From an uncultured Verrucomicrobiota bacterium (GTDB taxonomy: Bacteria > Verrucomicrobiota > Verrucomicrobiia > Limisphaerales > UBA9464): DNA of 64,000 nt. The DNA is taken from NCBI GenBank assembly GCA_903922605.1, contig CAIXUG010000052.1, forward strand, positions 62,001 through 126,000, given 5' to 3'. Of this stretch, positions 17,725 through 25,608 are shown piece after piece (position 1 is the stretch's first letter; each line of letters begins with the position of its first letter). Made by a program: the position numbers and the translations under genes. Below the pieces are notes generated by a model, which was given only the letters and a program-made list of their open reading frames with translations, ran no database searches and was not told where the DNA came from.

Positions 17725-17759
17725 CCGCGCTCCCCACTCCCCGCTCCGCGCTTCCTCTC
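17725..17759. repeat. Heptamer array (CCCCGCT type, 5 units)
   Basis: Units CCGCGCT, CCCCACT, CCCCGCT, CCGCGCT, TCCTCTC at period 7. The array ends at the stop codon of the YlbF-like gene. Confidence 0.75.
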
Positions 17760-18183
17760 AGTGGCAGCCGCAGCTCGGGCCGCAGGAACCGGCAAAGTCA
17801 GACGGCTTGGGCACCCGGCCCAGTTCAAAGGCCTTGGTGACGTGGGTGGTGATCATATCGCGCATTCCCTGCATCTCCTCCTGCGCGGCGAGAAATTCCT
17901 GGGCCAGCGGATTGGCCAGAAAACCTTCCCGCAGCCGTTCGAAGCCGGCGATCTCGCCATCCTCCAGCTGCATGCCCATCTGCTGCTTCTGCTGGAGCAG
18001 GCCGGCCTGTTCGTTCAGGGCCGCGAGCTGTTCGCGGGCGGCGGGGTCCTGCCCGAACCGCTCGATGCGGTCGCGGATGGAGACGAACTCCGGCGCAGCG
18101 ACGAGCGCGGCACAAAGTTCGTGAATCTTGGGCAGGAGCAGGCTGCCGGTGGGGGCGATCGCGATATCGGTATCGGTTTCCAT
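17758..18183 (-). CDS. YlbF-family protein with C-terminal cysteine cluster
   Basis: The start was set at ATG 18181-18183 (METDTDIAIAP), giving 141 residues. The body is helical with the YlbF/YmcA pattern: an N-terminal helix pair (LLLPKIHELCAALVAAPEFVSIRDRIERF), a central Gln-rich coiled segment (LLQQKQQMGMQLEDGEI) and FLANPLAQEFLAAQEEMQ. The C-terminus ends GSCGPSCGCH, a C-x3-C-x-C-H cluster that could bind an Fe-S cluster or metal. In Bacillus subtilis the YlbF-YmcA-YaaT complex carries Fe-S clusters and affects RNase Y and development; carrying that role over to this organism is inference. No partner genes are adjacent. Confidence 0.75.
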   Translation of the reverse strand: METDTDIAIAPTGSLLLPKIHELCAALVAAPEFVSIRDRIERFGQDPAAREQLAALNEQAGLLQQKQQMGMQLEDGEIAGFERLREGFLANPLAQEFLAAQEEMQGMRDMITTHVTKAFELGRVPKPSDFAGSCGPSCGCH

Positions 18184-18338
18184 AAGCGTGGCAACGTCGG
18201 CGAAACGGACCATCCGTCCCGGCAGCGCGTCAGACAAGAGTGCCCGAGCGGACCACGATGGCAAAACCTAGTTGTCGAAATCCTGCGGGCCGGTCTCACA
18301 ATTCGGGAGGGCACTTTTCCCAATTTTCAGACGGGCTC

Positions 18339-20993
18339 CTATGGCACCCGCACGCGGAAGAAGCCCTGCGCGGTGTCGGCGGGCGGCGTCCACGACTCGC
18401 CCGTGGCCAGCGTCCTGACCGGTTGCCACTGCGCGTCGTCGCCCAGCAGCTCGCTGAACTCCACGGTGTAGGTTGCACCGGCAATGCCATCCACTTGCAG
18501 GGTCAGTACCGGAGCCGCGGTGAGCCTGAGTTCTGGCACCTGAACCACCAGGGGCTGGATTGTGCCCGTGAGCGCGAAGCTGAAGGGGTTTCCATCGGCG
18601 AGATTGTTCGTCAACCGAACCGGACCGGAGAAAATGCCGGGTGTGGTCGTGTCGAGCGCGACGGTGAAATTCGTCGAGCTGCCCGGGGCCACATTCGTGG
18701 GAAACTGGCCCAGCAGCTCGAAACCGGCGGGAAGCGAAAGCAGTCCCAGGGTCAGCGGCGAGCCGCCATCATTGCGGACCGTATAGGTCCGCGTGGGCCC
18801 GGGACGTCCCTGCAGGGTGCTGCCGAAATCCGTGCCGTCCGCAGCCGACGGCGTCGTGTCGCCGTTGATGATCGTGAGGTCACCGCCGAAAACGGCGATC
18901 TGGGCGGGGCCCGGCACAAAGCTGATGCCATTGGCCACCAGGGCGTCGCCCGAGCCGGTCGTGGTGATCTCCGCCTCATAGCCGCCAGTCTCGGTTTCGC
19001 CGGTGAAATGGGTGGCATACTGGTTGGCCAACCAGGGCCCGACGATCCCGGCCAGCAGCCGGGGGAGGAGGAAGTACTGGCCGACGAGATCGGTGGGATG
19101 CAGAAGCAGGTAGTTGAAGAGGAAAACAGCATCCCCATGCGCATCGATCGGATCCACCTGGTCGCCCTCGACCACAAACGCCTCGTCTGCCGTGACGGGC
19201 GATTCGGCGGAACCCAGCACCGAGGTGTGAAACGACCAGGAGAACAGTGAGTCGCGGGCGAAGTTGACCTGGGCCGGGTCTTCCGGATCGAAGCCGCCCG
19301 GGATGTTTTCCGCCGCATCCAGCGCGACGATGGTGTCCACCCCGCCCAGGTTTTCCGCGAGTTGGTCGGCTACGTAGCTGCCGAAGGAGTGGCCCACGAG
19401 GTTCAGGTTCGTACCGTGAAAGCCATAGGCGGCCAGCGCCGACGCGGCCCATTTGGCCACGGGAACGATCGAGGCTTCCGCGTCGAACGGATCAAGCACG
19501 CTTGTGTCCGCCGCCGCGCGCCAGTCGAGCGTGAGCACCTGGTCATCTGGCCTGACCTGCGCGAGGCTGGCCGTCGCCTCGGCGATGTTCTGGTTGGTGC
19601 GGGAACTCCGCCAACCGTGGATGACAATCCACGTCCGCACATTGGGGTCAATCGGTCCCGGATTGGGACCGAAGCGCAGGATGTCCACCGGGTACTCCGT
19701 CGTGTCGCCCGGTCGTTGGATGGTGCCGGCAATTCCCGGGGACACCACCAGCGTGTAGGATCCTGTGCTGCCGGCCGTGTCACCCTGGCCGCCCACGGCA
19801 TCGTAAGCCTCATTGCCGACGCCCGACACCCCCACGTAGTAGGTGCCACCGACGGGGAACACCTGCTCCAGATCGGCCTCCGCCTGCAGGACGTCATTGG
19901 TTCGGAGACCGCCAGCGGCATGCGCCAGTTCGTTTCCGGCCGAATCGAAGACGCGCAGATAGGGCGTTACGCCACCGTTCGCATTGAAAGCAATGCGCTG
20001 TCCATCCGTCACCGTGAACGAATACAGGTCCACGTCGTCGGTGGCGCTGATCTCACCCACCAGCGAACGCGTCTGCGTCAGGGGACCGAAGGGGATGGCC
20101 TCGGTGATCTGGTCGTCGCGATCGTTTCGGGACACATGCATCAGCACGGCATCGTCGCTGCCGGACTCGAGGGACGCATCGTCGCGGTACGCCACGAAAG
20201 AATATTTTGGATCCCTGCCCCCGTCAGAGATCCAGAGTGCGGGCCAGGCCGCGTCCGCAAAGAGGCCACCATTGCTGGTGTTGGTGTACACCGTGCCCTG
20301 CACCGTCGCGACCGTGTCGTAGCCCAACAGACCGTGGTCCTCGCGGATTTCAAAGCTGATCAGTTCGCCCACGGCAAACCCGGTTAACTCCGCCCGCAGG
20401 GTGACCACGGTACCCTCGACCACCTGCCGCGGCGGCACCCAGTAGGCACTCAGGAAACCTTCCGGATCGGCGACGTCGATGGTGAGGGTGTAATCGCCCG
20501 AACCCGAGGAGAAGAAATCCGCACTGGTGCAACGGAGATAATAGGTGGAACCGCTGTCCAGGGTGACCGAAAGCGTTTCCGCCCCATTGTCGCCATTCTG
20601 GTCCTGGGTGGCCACCACGGTGCCGCGGGAGGTCAGGGGACCGTTCGCGGATTCCAGTTCCAGCTTGGCGTCGAGATCGTGGTCGCCGGACGTCGGCGTC
20701 ATGGTGAAGGTGAGCTTCCGGGGAATGGGGGCCACCGGAACGCTGATTTTGTAGTAATCCACGTCCGTGAGCGTGGCAATTTTGGCGACGCTCACCCGGG
20801 CGTGATTGCTGGAGTCGATCACGATCGGGGTGGCGACGTCCCGGCTGTCGTTCGGTTCCTGTTCCACGATGTCAGCCCGGAGTGCCGGCGTGACACCCAG
20901 CAGCAGGAGGCCCAGCCACAGCCATTGTGGCCAGTGCGATGCGAACGGCTTCCCGCTGTTGGAGGGATGATTCGTGGTGTCCGTCAGGATCAT
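18339..20993 (-). CDS. Secreted modular lipase-like alpha/beta hydrolase
   Basis: The start was set at ATG 20991-20993 (884 residues). The signal peptide covers PQWLWLGLLLLGVTPALRA. Domain order: a PPC-like beta domain (about 40-175, starting DIVEQEPNDSRDVATPI), an Ig-like region, a second PPC-like domain (about 300-415), then an alpha/beta hydrolase of the lipase class with WIVIHGWRSS (oxyanion), the nucleophile S536 in LVGHSFGSY, D559 in IVALDAAEN, and a likely catalytic His in IDAHGDAV. A choice-of-anchor/HYDIN-like beta domain follows (TYTVRNDGGSPLTLGLL). The C-terminal module is YTVEFSELLGDDAQWQPV ending GFFRVRVP. It probably acts on an exported lipid or ester. Substrate unknown. Confidence 0.85.
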   Translation of the reverse strand: MILTDTTNHPSNSGKPFASHWPQWLWLGLLLLGVTPALRADIVEQEPNDSRDVATPIVIDSSNHARVSVAKIATLTDVDYYKISVPVAPIPRKLTFTMTPTSGDHDLDAKLELESANGPLTSRGTVVATQDQNGDNGAETLSVTLDSGSTYYLRCTSADFFSSGSGDYTLTIDVADPEGFLSAYWVPPRQVVEGTVVTLRAELTGFAVGELISFEIREDHGLLGYDTVATVQGTVYTNTSNGGLFADAAWPALWISDGGRDPKYSFVAYRDDASLESGSDDAVLMHVSRNDRDDQITEAIPFGPLTQTRSLVGEISATDDVDLYSFTVTDGQRIAFNANGGVTPYLRVFDSAGNELAHAAGGLRTNDVLQAEADLEQVFPVGGTYYVGVSGVGNEAYDAVGGQGDTAGSTGSYTLVVSPGIAGTIQRPGDTTEYPVDILRFGPNPGPIDPNVRTWIVIHGWRSSRTNQNIAEATASLAQVRPDDQVLTLDWRAAADTSVLDPFDAEASIVPVAKWAASALAAYGFHGTNLNLVGHSFGSYVADQLAENLGGVDTIVALDAAENIPGGFDPEDPAQVNFARDSLFSWSFHTSVLGSAESPVTADEAFVVEGDQVDPIDAHGDAVFLFNYLLLHPTDLVGQYFLLPRLLAGIVGPWLANQYATHFTGETETGGYEAEITTTGSGDALVANGISFVPGPAQIAVFGGDLTIINGDTTPSAADGTDFGSTLQGRPGPTRTYTVRNDGGSPLTLGLLSLPAGFELLGQFPTNVAPGSSTNFTVALDTTTPGIFSGPVRLTNNLADGNPFSFALTGTIQPLVVQVPELRLTAAPVLTLQVDGIAGATYTVEFSELLGDDAQWQPVRTLATGESWTPPADTAQGFFRVRVP

Positions 20994-21068
20994 GTGTGGT
21001 TTTGCGGGCCGAGGATTGCCGTCGTTAAGCAACCGCGCGGTAAAAAGCAACCCGAATGCGGACCTCAT

Positions 21069-21157
21069 GGGAACGGCGAACGGCGTGAACAGCGAACGAC
21101 GGTCAACGAACAACGCCCCCGCTTCTTCACCGAAAACCGAAAACTGAAAACCGAAAA
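21069..21157. repeat. Heptamer arrays (GAACGGC and CCGAAAA types)
   Basis: 21069-21117 is a loose period-7 array starting with two GAACGGC units. 21130-21157 has four clean units (CCGAAAA, CCGAAAA, CTGAAAA, CCGAAAA). Both lie upstream of the lipase gene in the 349-bp spacer 20994-21342. Confidence 0.8.
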
Positions 21158-21171
21158 CTCTCCCCGCCTTC

Positions 21172-21275
21172 CTACCCCGCCGCCATCCCGTCCTTCCGGC
21201 TCTCGCTCGCAGCGATCCACACGCGGTCGGTGCGATCCCGCATCACGGCCTGGCAGTTGCCGAACGCGCGTCGGG
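21172..21275 (-). pseudogene. Remnant of a second gamma-glutamyltransferase 3' end
   Basis: Read on the minus strand this encodes about 30 residues ending QAVMRDRTDRVWIAASESRK-DGMAAG and a stop. That is nearly the same as the last residues of the intact ggt at 23809-25515 (QAVMWDKTNRVWIGASESRK-DGMAAGW). DNA identity is roughly 85 percent by eye, and many differences are conservative at protein level, so it is a diverged paralogue rather than a fresh duplication. Upstream coding sequence is missing: homology ends near 21275. It lies in the same orientation as the intact copy, so the stress cassette 21343-23779 sits between two ggt 3' ends. Confidence 0.8.
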
Positions 21276-21342
21276 ACATCGTCTGCCTGGTAGGGTTTGG
21301 CCCCTCTATCTTAATCGGAATCCTCCGCCAGTGTGGAGCTGC

Positions 21343-21468
21343 ATGACCGCCCTCATCGTAATCCCCATGTTCGCCGCCGCCGGTTACTCCCTGGTCTATC
21401 TGCTGGGAGGGGGCGGCTTTTTCGGAGCCGTCGTCGTCTTCTTCGTGGCCAAACTGCTCGGCAAGTAA
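21343..21468 (+). CDS. Small membrane protein, 41 residues
   Basis: ATG 21343 to TAA 21466-21468. The protein is almost entirely hydrophobic: one helix (MTALIVIPMFAAAGYSLVYL), a GGGG turn, and a second helix ending FVAKLLGK. It is the first gene of the four-gene plus-strand cassette, 42 bp before the next start. Similar tiny two-helix proteins accompany stress genes, but no named family can be claimed. Coding is inferred from codon use, position and the helix pattern. Confidence 0.6.
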   Translation: MTALIVIPMFAAAGYSLVYLLGGGGFFGAVVVFFVAKLLGK

Positions 21469-21510
21469 GGGGCGTTCCCCGACTCAACCCCCACTCCCCC
21501 TTCTTGAATC

Positions 21511-22440
21511 ATGATTGCTGACCCTTCCGTGCGGCTTACGACGGCAACCGTTGTCCCGCCATACGACCGCAGCCTGTTTCCCAACCTGTGCTGGGGCTCG
21601 ATCATTGCCGGAACCATCGCCGCGATCGGAATTCACCTGCTCCTGAGCGCCTTGGGCGTGGGGGCCGGGCTGGCCGCTTTCACGCCGGTGAGCGATGCCA
21701 ATCCGGTTGAAAATTTCAGCCTTGGGGCCGCCATCGTCTGGACGCTTTGCGCCCTGGTCGCGCTGGGCTTTGGAGGCCTGATCGCCGGCCGGTTCTCCCA
21801 TTCGCAGCACAGCGGGCTGGTTCACGGAATACTGGTCTGGAGCCTGACCATGATCATCACGGTACTCCTCCTTTCCATGGGCACCGGCATGGTGCTGGGC
21901 GGTGCGCTCAAAGTCCTGGGTGAAGGCCTGGGAATTGGCGGAAAGACGGTGGCCACAGCCACGGGCAGCGTGGCCCAGGAAGGCATCAAACGGGGGGCGG
22001 ATCAGTTGCAAAGCTTCATCGATGAGGGCGTTCAATCGGCTCCGACCAATGCCGTCCCAGGCGACGCGATCCGGGCAAAACGCGAAATTGGTTTTGCCGT
22101 CACGAAGCTGTTTGCCCCGGGAAACGACCCCGCTTCTCCCGCCAACCGCCAGGCAGCCGTGAAGGCGCTCATGGCCCAGGCGAAAATGAGCGAGGCGGAT
22201 GCCACCAAGACCGTCGATGACTGGACCGCTTCCTATCAGGCGCTCAAGGGCGACTTGGAAAGCGTCAAAACCATGGCCGACCAGAAGGCCCGGCAGGCCG
22301 CCGACCAGGCCGCCAGCAACCTTTCCTGCGCCGCCATCTGGTCCTTTTTCGCGCTGGCCCTGGGCCTGTTGGTCACCGGGCTTTCGGCCAGCCTGGGGGC
22401 AAAACGGGCGGTGCACTGGGTCGGGGTTCAGCGCGCCTAG
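21511..22440 (+). CDS. Multi-pass membrane protein (YrzE-like)
   Basis: 309 residues with an N-terminal pair of helices (WGSIIAGTIAAIGIHLLLSALGVG; LGAAIVWTLCALVALGFGG) containing Gly-rich packing, a third helix (GILVWSLTMIITVLLLSMG), a long soluble helical segment of about 140 residues (165-265, Ala/Lys/Gln rich) and a final helix (IWSFFALALGLLVTGLSASLG). The PxLxWGxIIAG start is typical of YrzE/TIGR04086-like membrane proteins found with envelope stress genes. It is followed by a 78-bp gap and the GSP17M-like gene. Function unknown. Confidence 0.75.
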   Translation: MIADPSVRLTTATVVPPYDRSLFPNLCWGSIIAGTIAAIGIHLLLSALGVGAGLAAFTPVSDANPVENFSLGAAIVWTLCALVALGFGGLIAGRFSHSQHSGLVHGILVWSLTMIITVLLLSMGTGMVLGGALKVLGEGLGIGGKTVATATGSVAQEGIKRGADQLQSFIDEGVQSAPTNAVPGDAIRAKREIGFAVTKLFAPGNDPASPANRQAAVKALMAQAKMSEADATKTVDDWTASYQALKGDLESVKTMADQKARQAADQAASNLSCAAIWSFFALALGLLVTGLSASLGAKRAVHWVGVQRA

Positions 22441-22518
22441 GCAATCGGGGATCGCGAAGTCCCGAACTCTTTCCATCGGGGAATCTCACCAAACAGCAAC
22501 GTCCATACACACACTATC

Positions 22519-23106
22519 ATGTCCAAGAAATCTGTATTCTGTATCACCACAAACCGGGGGCAGGCCGAACAAATTGTTGACCGGCTCAAAGCCGCCAACT
22601 TTTCCAACAACGACATTTCCGTGCTGTTCCCCGACAAGGGCACCTCGCGGGATTTCGCGCACGAGAAGAACACCAAGGCGCCGGAAGGCGCGGTCGCCGG
22701 AGCGAGCACCGGTGGCGTGGTCGGCGGGGCGTTGGGCTGGATTGTCGGCATTGGCGCGCTCACCATTCCCGGCATCGGGCCGTTCATCGCGGCGGGTCCC
22801 ATCATGGTGGCACTCAGTGGTGCGGCCATTGGGGCGGCGGCGGGTGGTATTGCCGGCGGTCTGATCGGCCTGGGCATTCCCGAACTGGAAGCCAAGCGCT
22901 ACGAGGGCAAGGTCAAGGAGGGCAACATCCTGCTCTCCGTCCACGCCGAGAATTCCGACGAGATCAAGCGGGCCAAGGAAATCTTCACGACCGCCGGGGC
23001 CCACGACATCTGCACCACGGGCGAATCCTCAGCGCCCGACGCGCCCAAAAAGGTCACTGAACATGGCTCACGCGAGGACAGCAGGCTCGTAGGCGTGGAG
23101 GACTGA
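22519..23106 (+). CDS. General stress protein 17M-like protein with glycine-zipper core
   Basis: 195 residues. The N-terminus (VFCITTNRGQAEQIVDRLKAANFSNNDISVLFPD) has the beta-alpha-beta pattern of the GSP17M/YflT domain. It is followed by a Gly/Ala-rich hydrophobic hairpin (GAVAGASTGGVVGGALGWIVG ... GGIAGGLIGLGIPE) of the glycine-zipper kind, then a second alpha/beta segment (EGNILLSVHAENSDEIKRAKEIF). Such proteins are induced by envelope, salt or desiccation stress in other bacteria. It is the third gene of the cassette. Membrane association is inferred from the zipper. Confidence 0.78.
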   Translation: MSKKSVFCITTNRGQAEQIVDRLKAANFSNNDISVLFPDKGTSRDFAHEKNTKAPEGAVAGASTGGVVGGALGWIVGIGALTIPGIGPFIAAGPIMVALSGAAIGAAAGGIAGGLIGLGIPELEAKRYEGKVKEGNILLSVHAENSDEIKRAKEIFTTAGAHDICTTGESSAPDAPKKVTEHGSREDSRLVGVED

Positions 23107-23170
23107 TCTACCCAACCCATTTCTGCGGCCGGGACATCCCGGCCGCGGAAATATTTTGACCTCTCAAAAA

Positions 23171-23779
23171 ATGAAAACGAAAACACTCAAAGACCTGTTC
23201 CTGGACGAACTTGCCGACATGTATGACGCCGAGAAGCGCATCGTGAAGGCACTGCCAAAATTGGCCAAGGCCGCGACCTGCACCGACCTCAAGGGCGCGA
23301 TTGAAAAGCACCTGCGGGAAACGCAAGGCCACGTGACCAAGCTGGAGCTCGTCTTCCAAAGCTTCGACCTGCCGGCCAAGGGCAAGACCTGTGAGGCGAC
23401 CAAGGGGCTGCTGGAAGAGGGCGACGAGATCGTCGCCGATTTCAAGGGCACGCCCGCCATCAATGCCGCCATTGTCTCCGCCGCCCAGAAGGTCGAACAC
23501 TACGAGATGGCCTCCTATGGCTGCCTGCACGAGTGGGCCGGATTGCTCGGCAACCAGAAGGCCGCCGCGCTTTTGGAGACAATCCTCAACGAGGAGAAGG
23601 CCGCCAACGAAGGGCTGACCGATCTTGCCATCGCGAAATGCAACCCGGAAGCCTTGGGCGAGTCCAGTGATCTGGCCGGCGAAATAAAATTGCCGAAAGT
23701 GTCGGGAAAGTCCCGTCAGCCTGTTTCCCTGGATGTGCTCAGCAAACAGCCGCTGCTGAAGCCGTTGAAGAAGAAGTGA
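23171..23779 (+). CDS. YciE/YciF-type ferritin-like protein (DUF892)
   Basis: The start was set at ATG 23171 (MKTKTLKDLFLDELADMYDAEKRIVKALPK), the standard DUF892 N-terminus, giving 202 residues. Four-helix ferritin-like ligands are spaced as expected: E in LDELADMYDAEK, E...H in AIEKHLRETQGH, E and H in KVEHYEMASY, and the E-x-x-A pattern in LNEEKAANEGL. A Lys/Pro-rich tail extends beyond the fold. YciF proteins are stress-induced di-metal proteins of unclear substrate. It ends the cassette, 29 bp before the convergent ggt stop. Confidence 0.9.
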   Translation: MKTKTLKDLFLDELADMYDAEKRIVKALPKLAKAATCTDLKGAIEKHLRETQGHVTKLELVFQSFDLPAKGKTCEATKGLLEEGDEIVADFKGTPAINAAIVSAAQKVEHYEMASYGCLHEWAGLLGNQKAAALLETILNEEKAANEGLTDLAIAKCNPEALGESSDLAGEIKLPKVSGKSRQPVSLDVLSKQPLLKPLKKK

Positions 23780-23808
23780 TCGGGCGGGTGCCAAGCCGTT
23801 CCTGGCAC

Positions 23809-25515
23809 CTACCAACCCGCCGCCATCCCGTCCTTGCGGCTTTCGCTGGCACCGATCCACACGCGGTTGGTCTTGTCCCACATCACGGCCTGGTAGCCGC
23901 CGAAGGCGGGGACGGAGGCCGCGCCCAGCTTGTGCCCGAGCTTCTGAAGGTCACGGACGCTTTCCGGCGGAAAGCCGGCCTCGAGGTTCACGGTGCCACC
24001 GTCACTCATCACCGTGCCGTCGGGATCGCTGGAGCCGGTGTGGTAGATGCGCGGCGCATCGCCGGCCTCCTGCAGGTTCATGCCGTGGTCGATCCAGTTC
24101 ACGAGTACCTGGACGTGTCCCTGCGGCTGCATGTCGCCACCCATCACGCCGAAGGCCATCAGCGGCTCTCCGTCGCGCGTCACGAATGCAGGGATGATCG
24201 TGTGAAACGGACGTTTGTGCGGTGCGTAACTGTTGGGCCGGCCGGGCGTGAGGTCAAACGCCTCGCCCCGGTCGTGCAGGCCGAAGCCGAGACCGGGCGG
24301 CACCATCCCGCTGCCCATGCCGCGGTAGTTGCTCTGGATGAACGACACCATCATGCCGTTCGGATCGGCGACGCAGAGGTAGATCGTGTCGCTCGTGCGC
24401 AGCGCGGAAATGCCCGGATCGTAATGCTTCGCCGCGCTGTCCGGCCGGATCAGCGTGCGCCGTTTCGCGGCATAGTCCTTCGAGTTCAGCTCGGCGATGG
24501 GCGTCTTGAAGAAGTCGGGATCGGCATAGAGCCGGGCGCGATCCTCGTAGGCCAGTTTCTTGGCCTCGATGAACGTGTGCATATAGGCCGTGCTCCCAAA
24601 ACCCATCGCGTGGAGGTCGTAGCCTTCGAGAATGTTCAGCATTTGGAGCACGGAGAGGCCCTGGCCATTCGGCGGCAGCTCCCAGATGTCGTAGCCCCGG
24701 TAATTGGTGGAGATCGGGTCCACCCACTCGGACTTCTGTTCGGCGAAGTCGCCCTCGGAAAGGAAGCCGCCCTGTTCCTGGATAAACGCGCAGATCGTGC
24801 GGGCGATGTCGCCCCGGTAGTAGGCGTCGCGTCCGCCAGCGGCGATTTTCAACAGCGTGACCGCGAGCTGAGGATTCTGGAAGCGCTCCCCTTTGCGCGG
24901 TGTGTGCCCGTGAGGCGCCCAGAGATTGGTCACGTTGGGCCATTTGGCGAGGATGGCGACGTTTCGCTCCCAGCCTTCAGCGATCACTTCGCTCAGCGGA
25001 AAACCATCGCGGGCGTAGCCGATGGCCGGCGCCAGATTTGTGGCCATGGGCAGGCGGCCGAACTTGTCGTGGAGCGCGAACCAGCCATCGACCGCGCCGG
25101 GCACGGTGACGGGCAGGGGACCGTAGCTGGGCACATTGGTCAGACCGCGCTTTTGGAATTCCTCCGGCATGAGGGCATAGGGTGAATGCCCGCTGGCATT
25201 CAGGCCGTACAGCTTCTTCGTGGCCGGGTCCCAGACGATCGCGAACAGGTCGCCGCCCACGCCGCAGCTGATCGGTTCCATGAGGCCGAGGCAGGCGTTC
25301 GCCGCGATCGCGGCATCCACCGCCGAGCCGCCGGCCTTCATCACGTCAATTGCCGCCTGCGTGGCGAGGGGCTGGCTCGTGCAGGCCATCCCATGTGGTG
25401 CAATGGTTTCCGAGCGGGTGGCGAAGCCGCGGTTCACGGGCCGCTGAGTGGCATGCATGGCGAGAGGAAAGAGCACGAGGGCGAGGATGGGCGTGAGCAG
25501 GCGGTGCGATGCCAT
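23809..25515 (-). CDS. ggt: Gamma-glutamyltransferase
   Basis: 568 residues with a signal peptide (LLTPILALVLFPLAMHA), so periplasmic. It cleaves gamma-glutamyl bonds such as in glutathione after autocatalytic processing. The new N-terminal nucleophile of the small subunit should be T377 in RTSDTIYLCVADPNG. Conserved blocks are GGSAVDAAIAANACLGLMEP, CGVGGDLF, LPPNGQGLSVLQMLNILE, SNYRGMGSGMVPPGLGF and the GVMGGDMQPQGH block. The length is typical. A decayed copy of its 3' end lies at 21172-21275. It is transcribed convergently with the stress cassette. No glutathione synthesis gene is nearby; the physiological donor is unknown. Confidence 0.95.
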   Translation of the reverse strand: MASHRLLTPILALVLFPLAMHATQRPVNRGFATRSETIAPHGMACTSQPLATQAAIDVMKAGGSAVDAAIAANACLGLMEPISCGVGGDLFAIVWDPATKKLYGLNASGHSPYALMPEEFQKRGLTNVPSYGPLPVTVPGAVDGWFALHDKFGRLPMATNLAPAIGYARDGFPLSEVIAEGWERNVAILAKWPNVTNLWAPHGHTPRKGERFQNPQLAVTLLKIAAGGRDAYYRGDIARTICAFIQEQGGFLSEGDFAEQKSEWVDPISTNYRGYDIWELPPNGQGLSVLQMLNILEGYDLHAMGFGSTAYMHTFIEAKKLAYEDRARLYADPDFFKTPIAELNSKDYAAKRRTLIRPDSAAKHYDPGISALRTSDTIYLCVADPNGMMVSFIQSNYRGMGSGMVPPGLGFGLHDRGEAFDLTPGRPNSYAPHKRPFHTIIPAFVTRDGEPLMAFGVMGGDMQPQGHVQVLVNWIDHGMNLQEAGDAPRIYHTGSSDPDGTVMSDGGTVNLEAGFPPESVRDLQKLGHKLGAASVPAFGGYQAVMWDKTNRVWIGASESRKDGMAAGW

Positions 25516-25608
25516 GCACCGGGTCTAGCAAGGGTTCGGCTTGTGGGCACGAGAAACTTCGGCGTTCGAAACGCGCTTGATTTCGGCTCCCCAGCCGCCC
25601 CGGCCGGT

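Noticed and set aside
21343-23779. A new anti-phage or toxin-antitoxin system in the stress cassette
   Set aside because: All four genes look like membrane, GSP17M-like and ferritin-like stress proteins; no nuclease, toxin or sensor domain is visible.
23776-25185. 469-residue plus-strand frame over ggt
   Set aside because: Complement of the conserved ggt frame; same composition bias as the other antisense frames.
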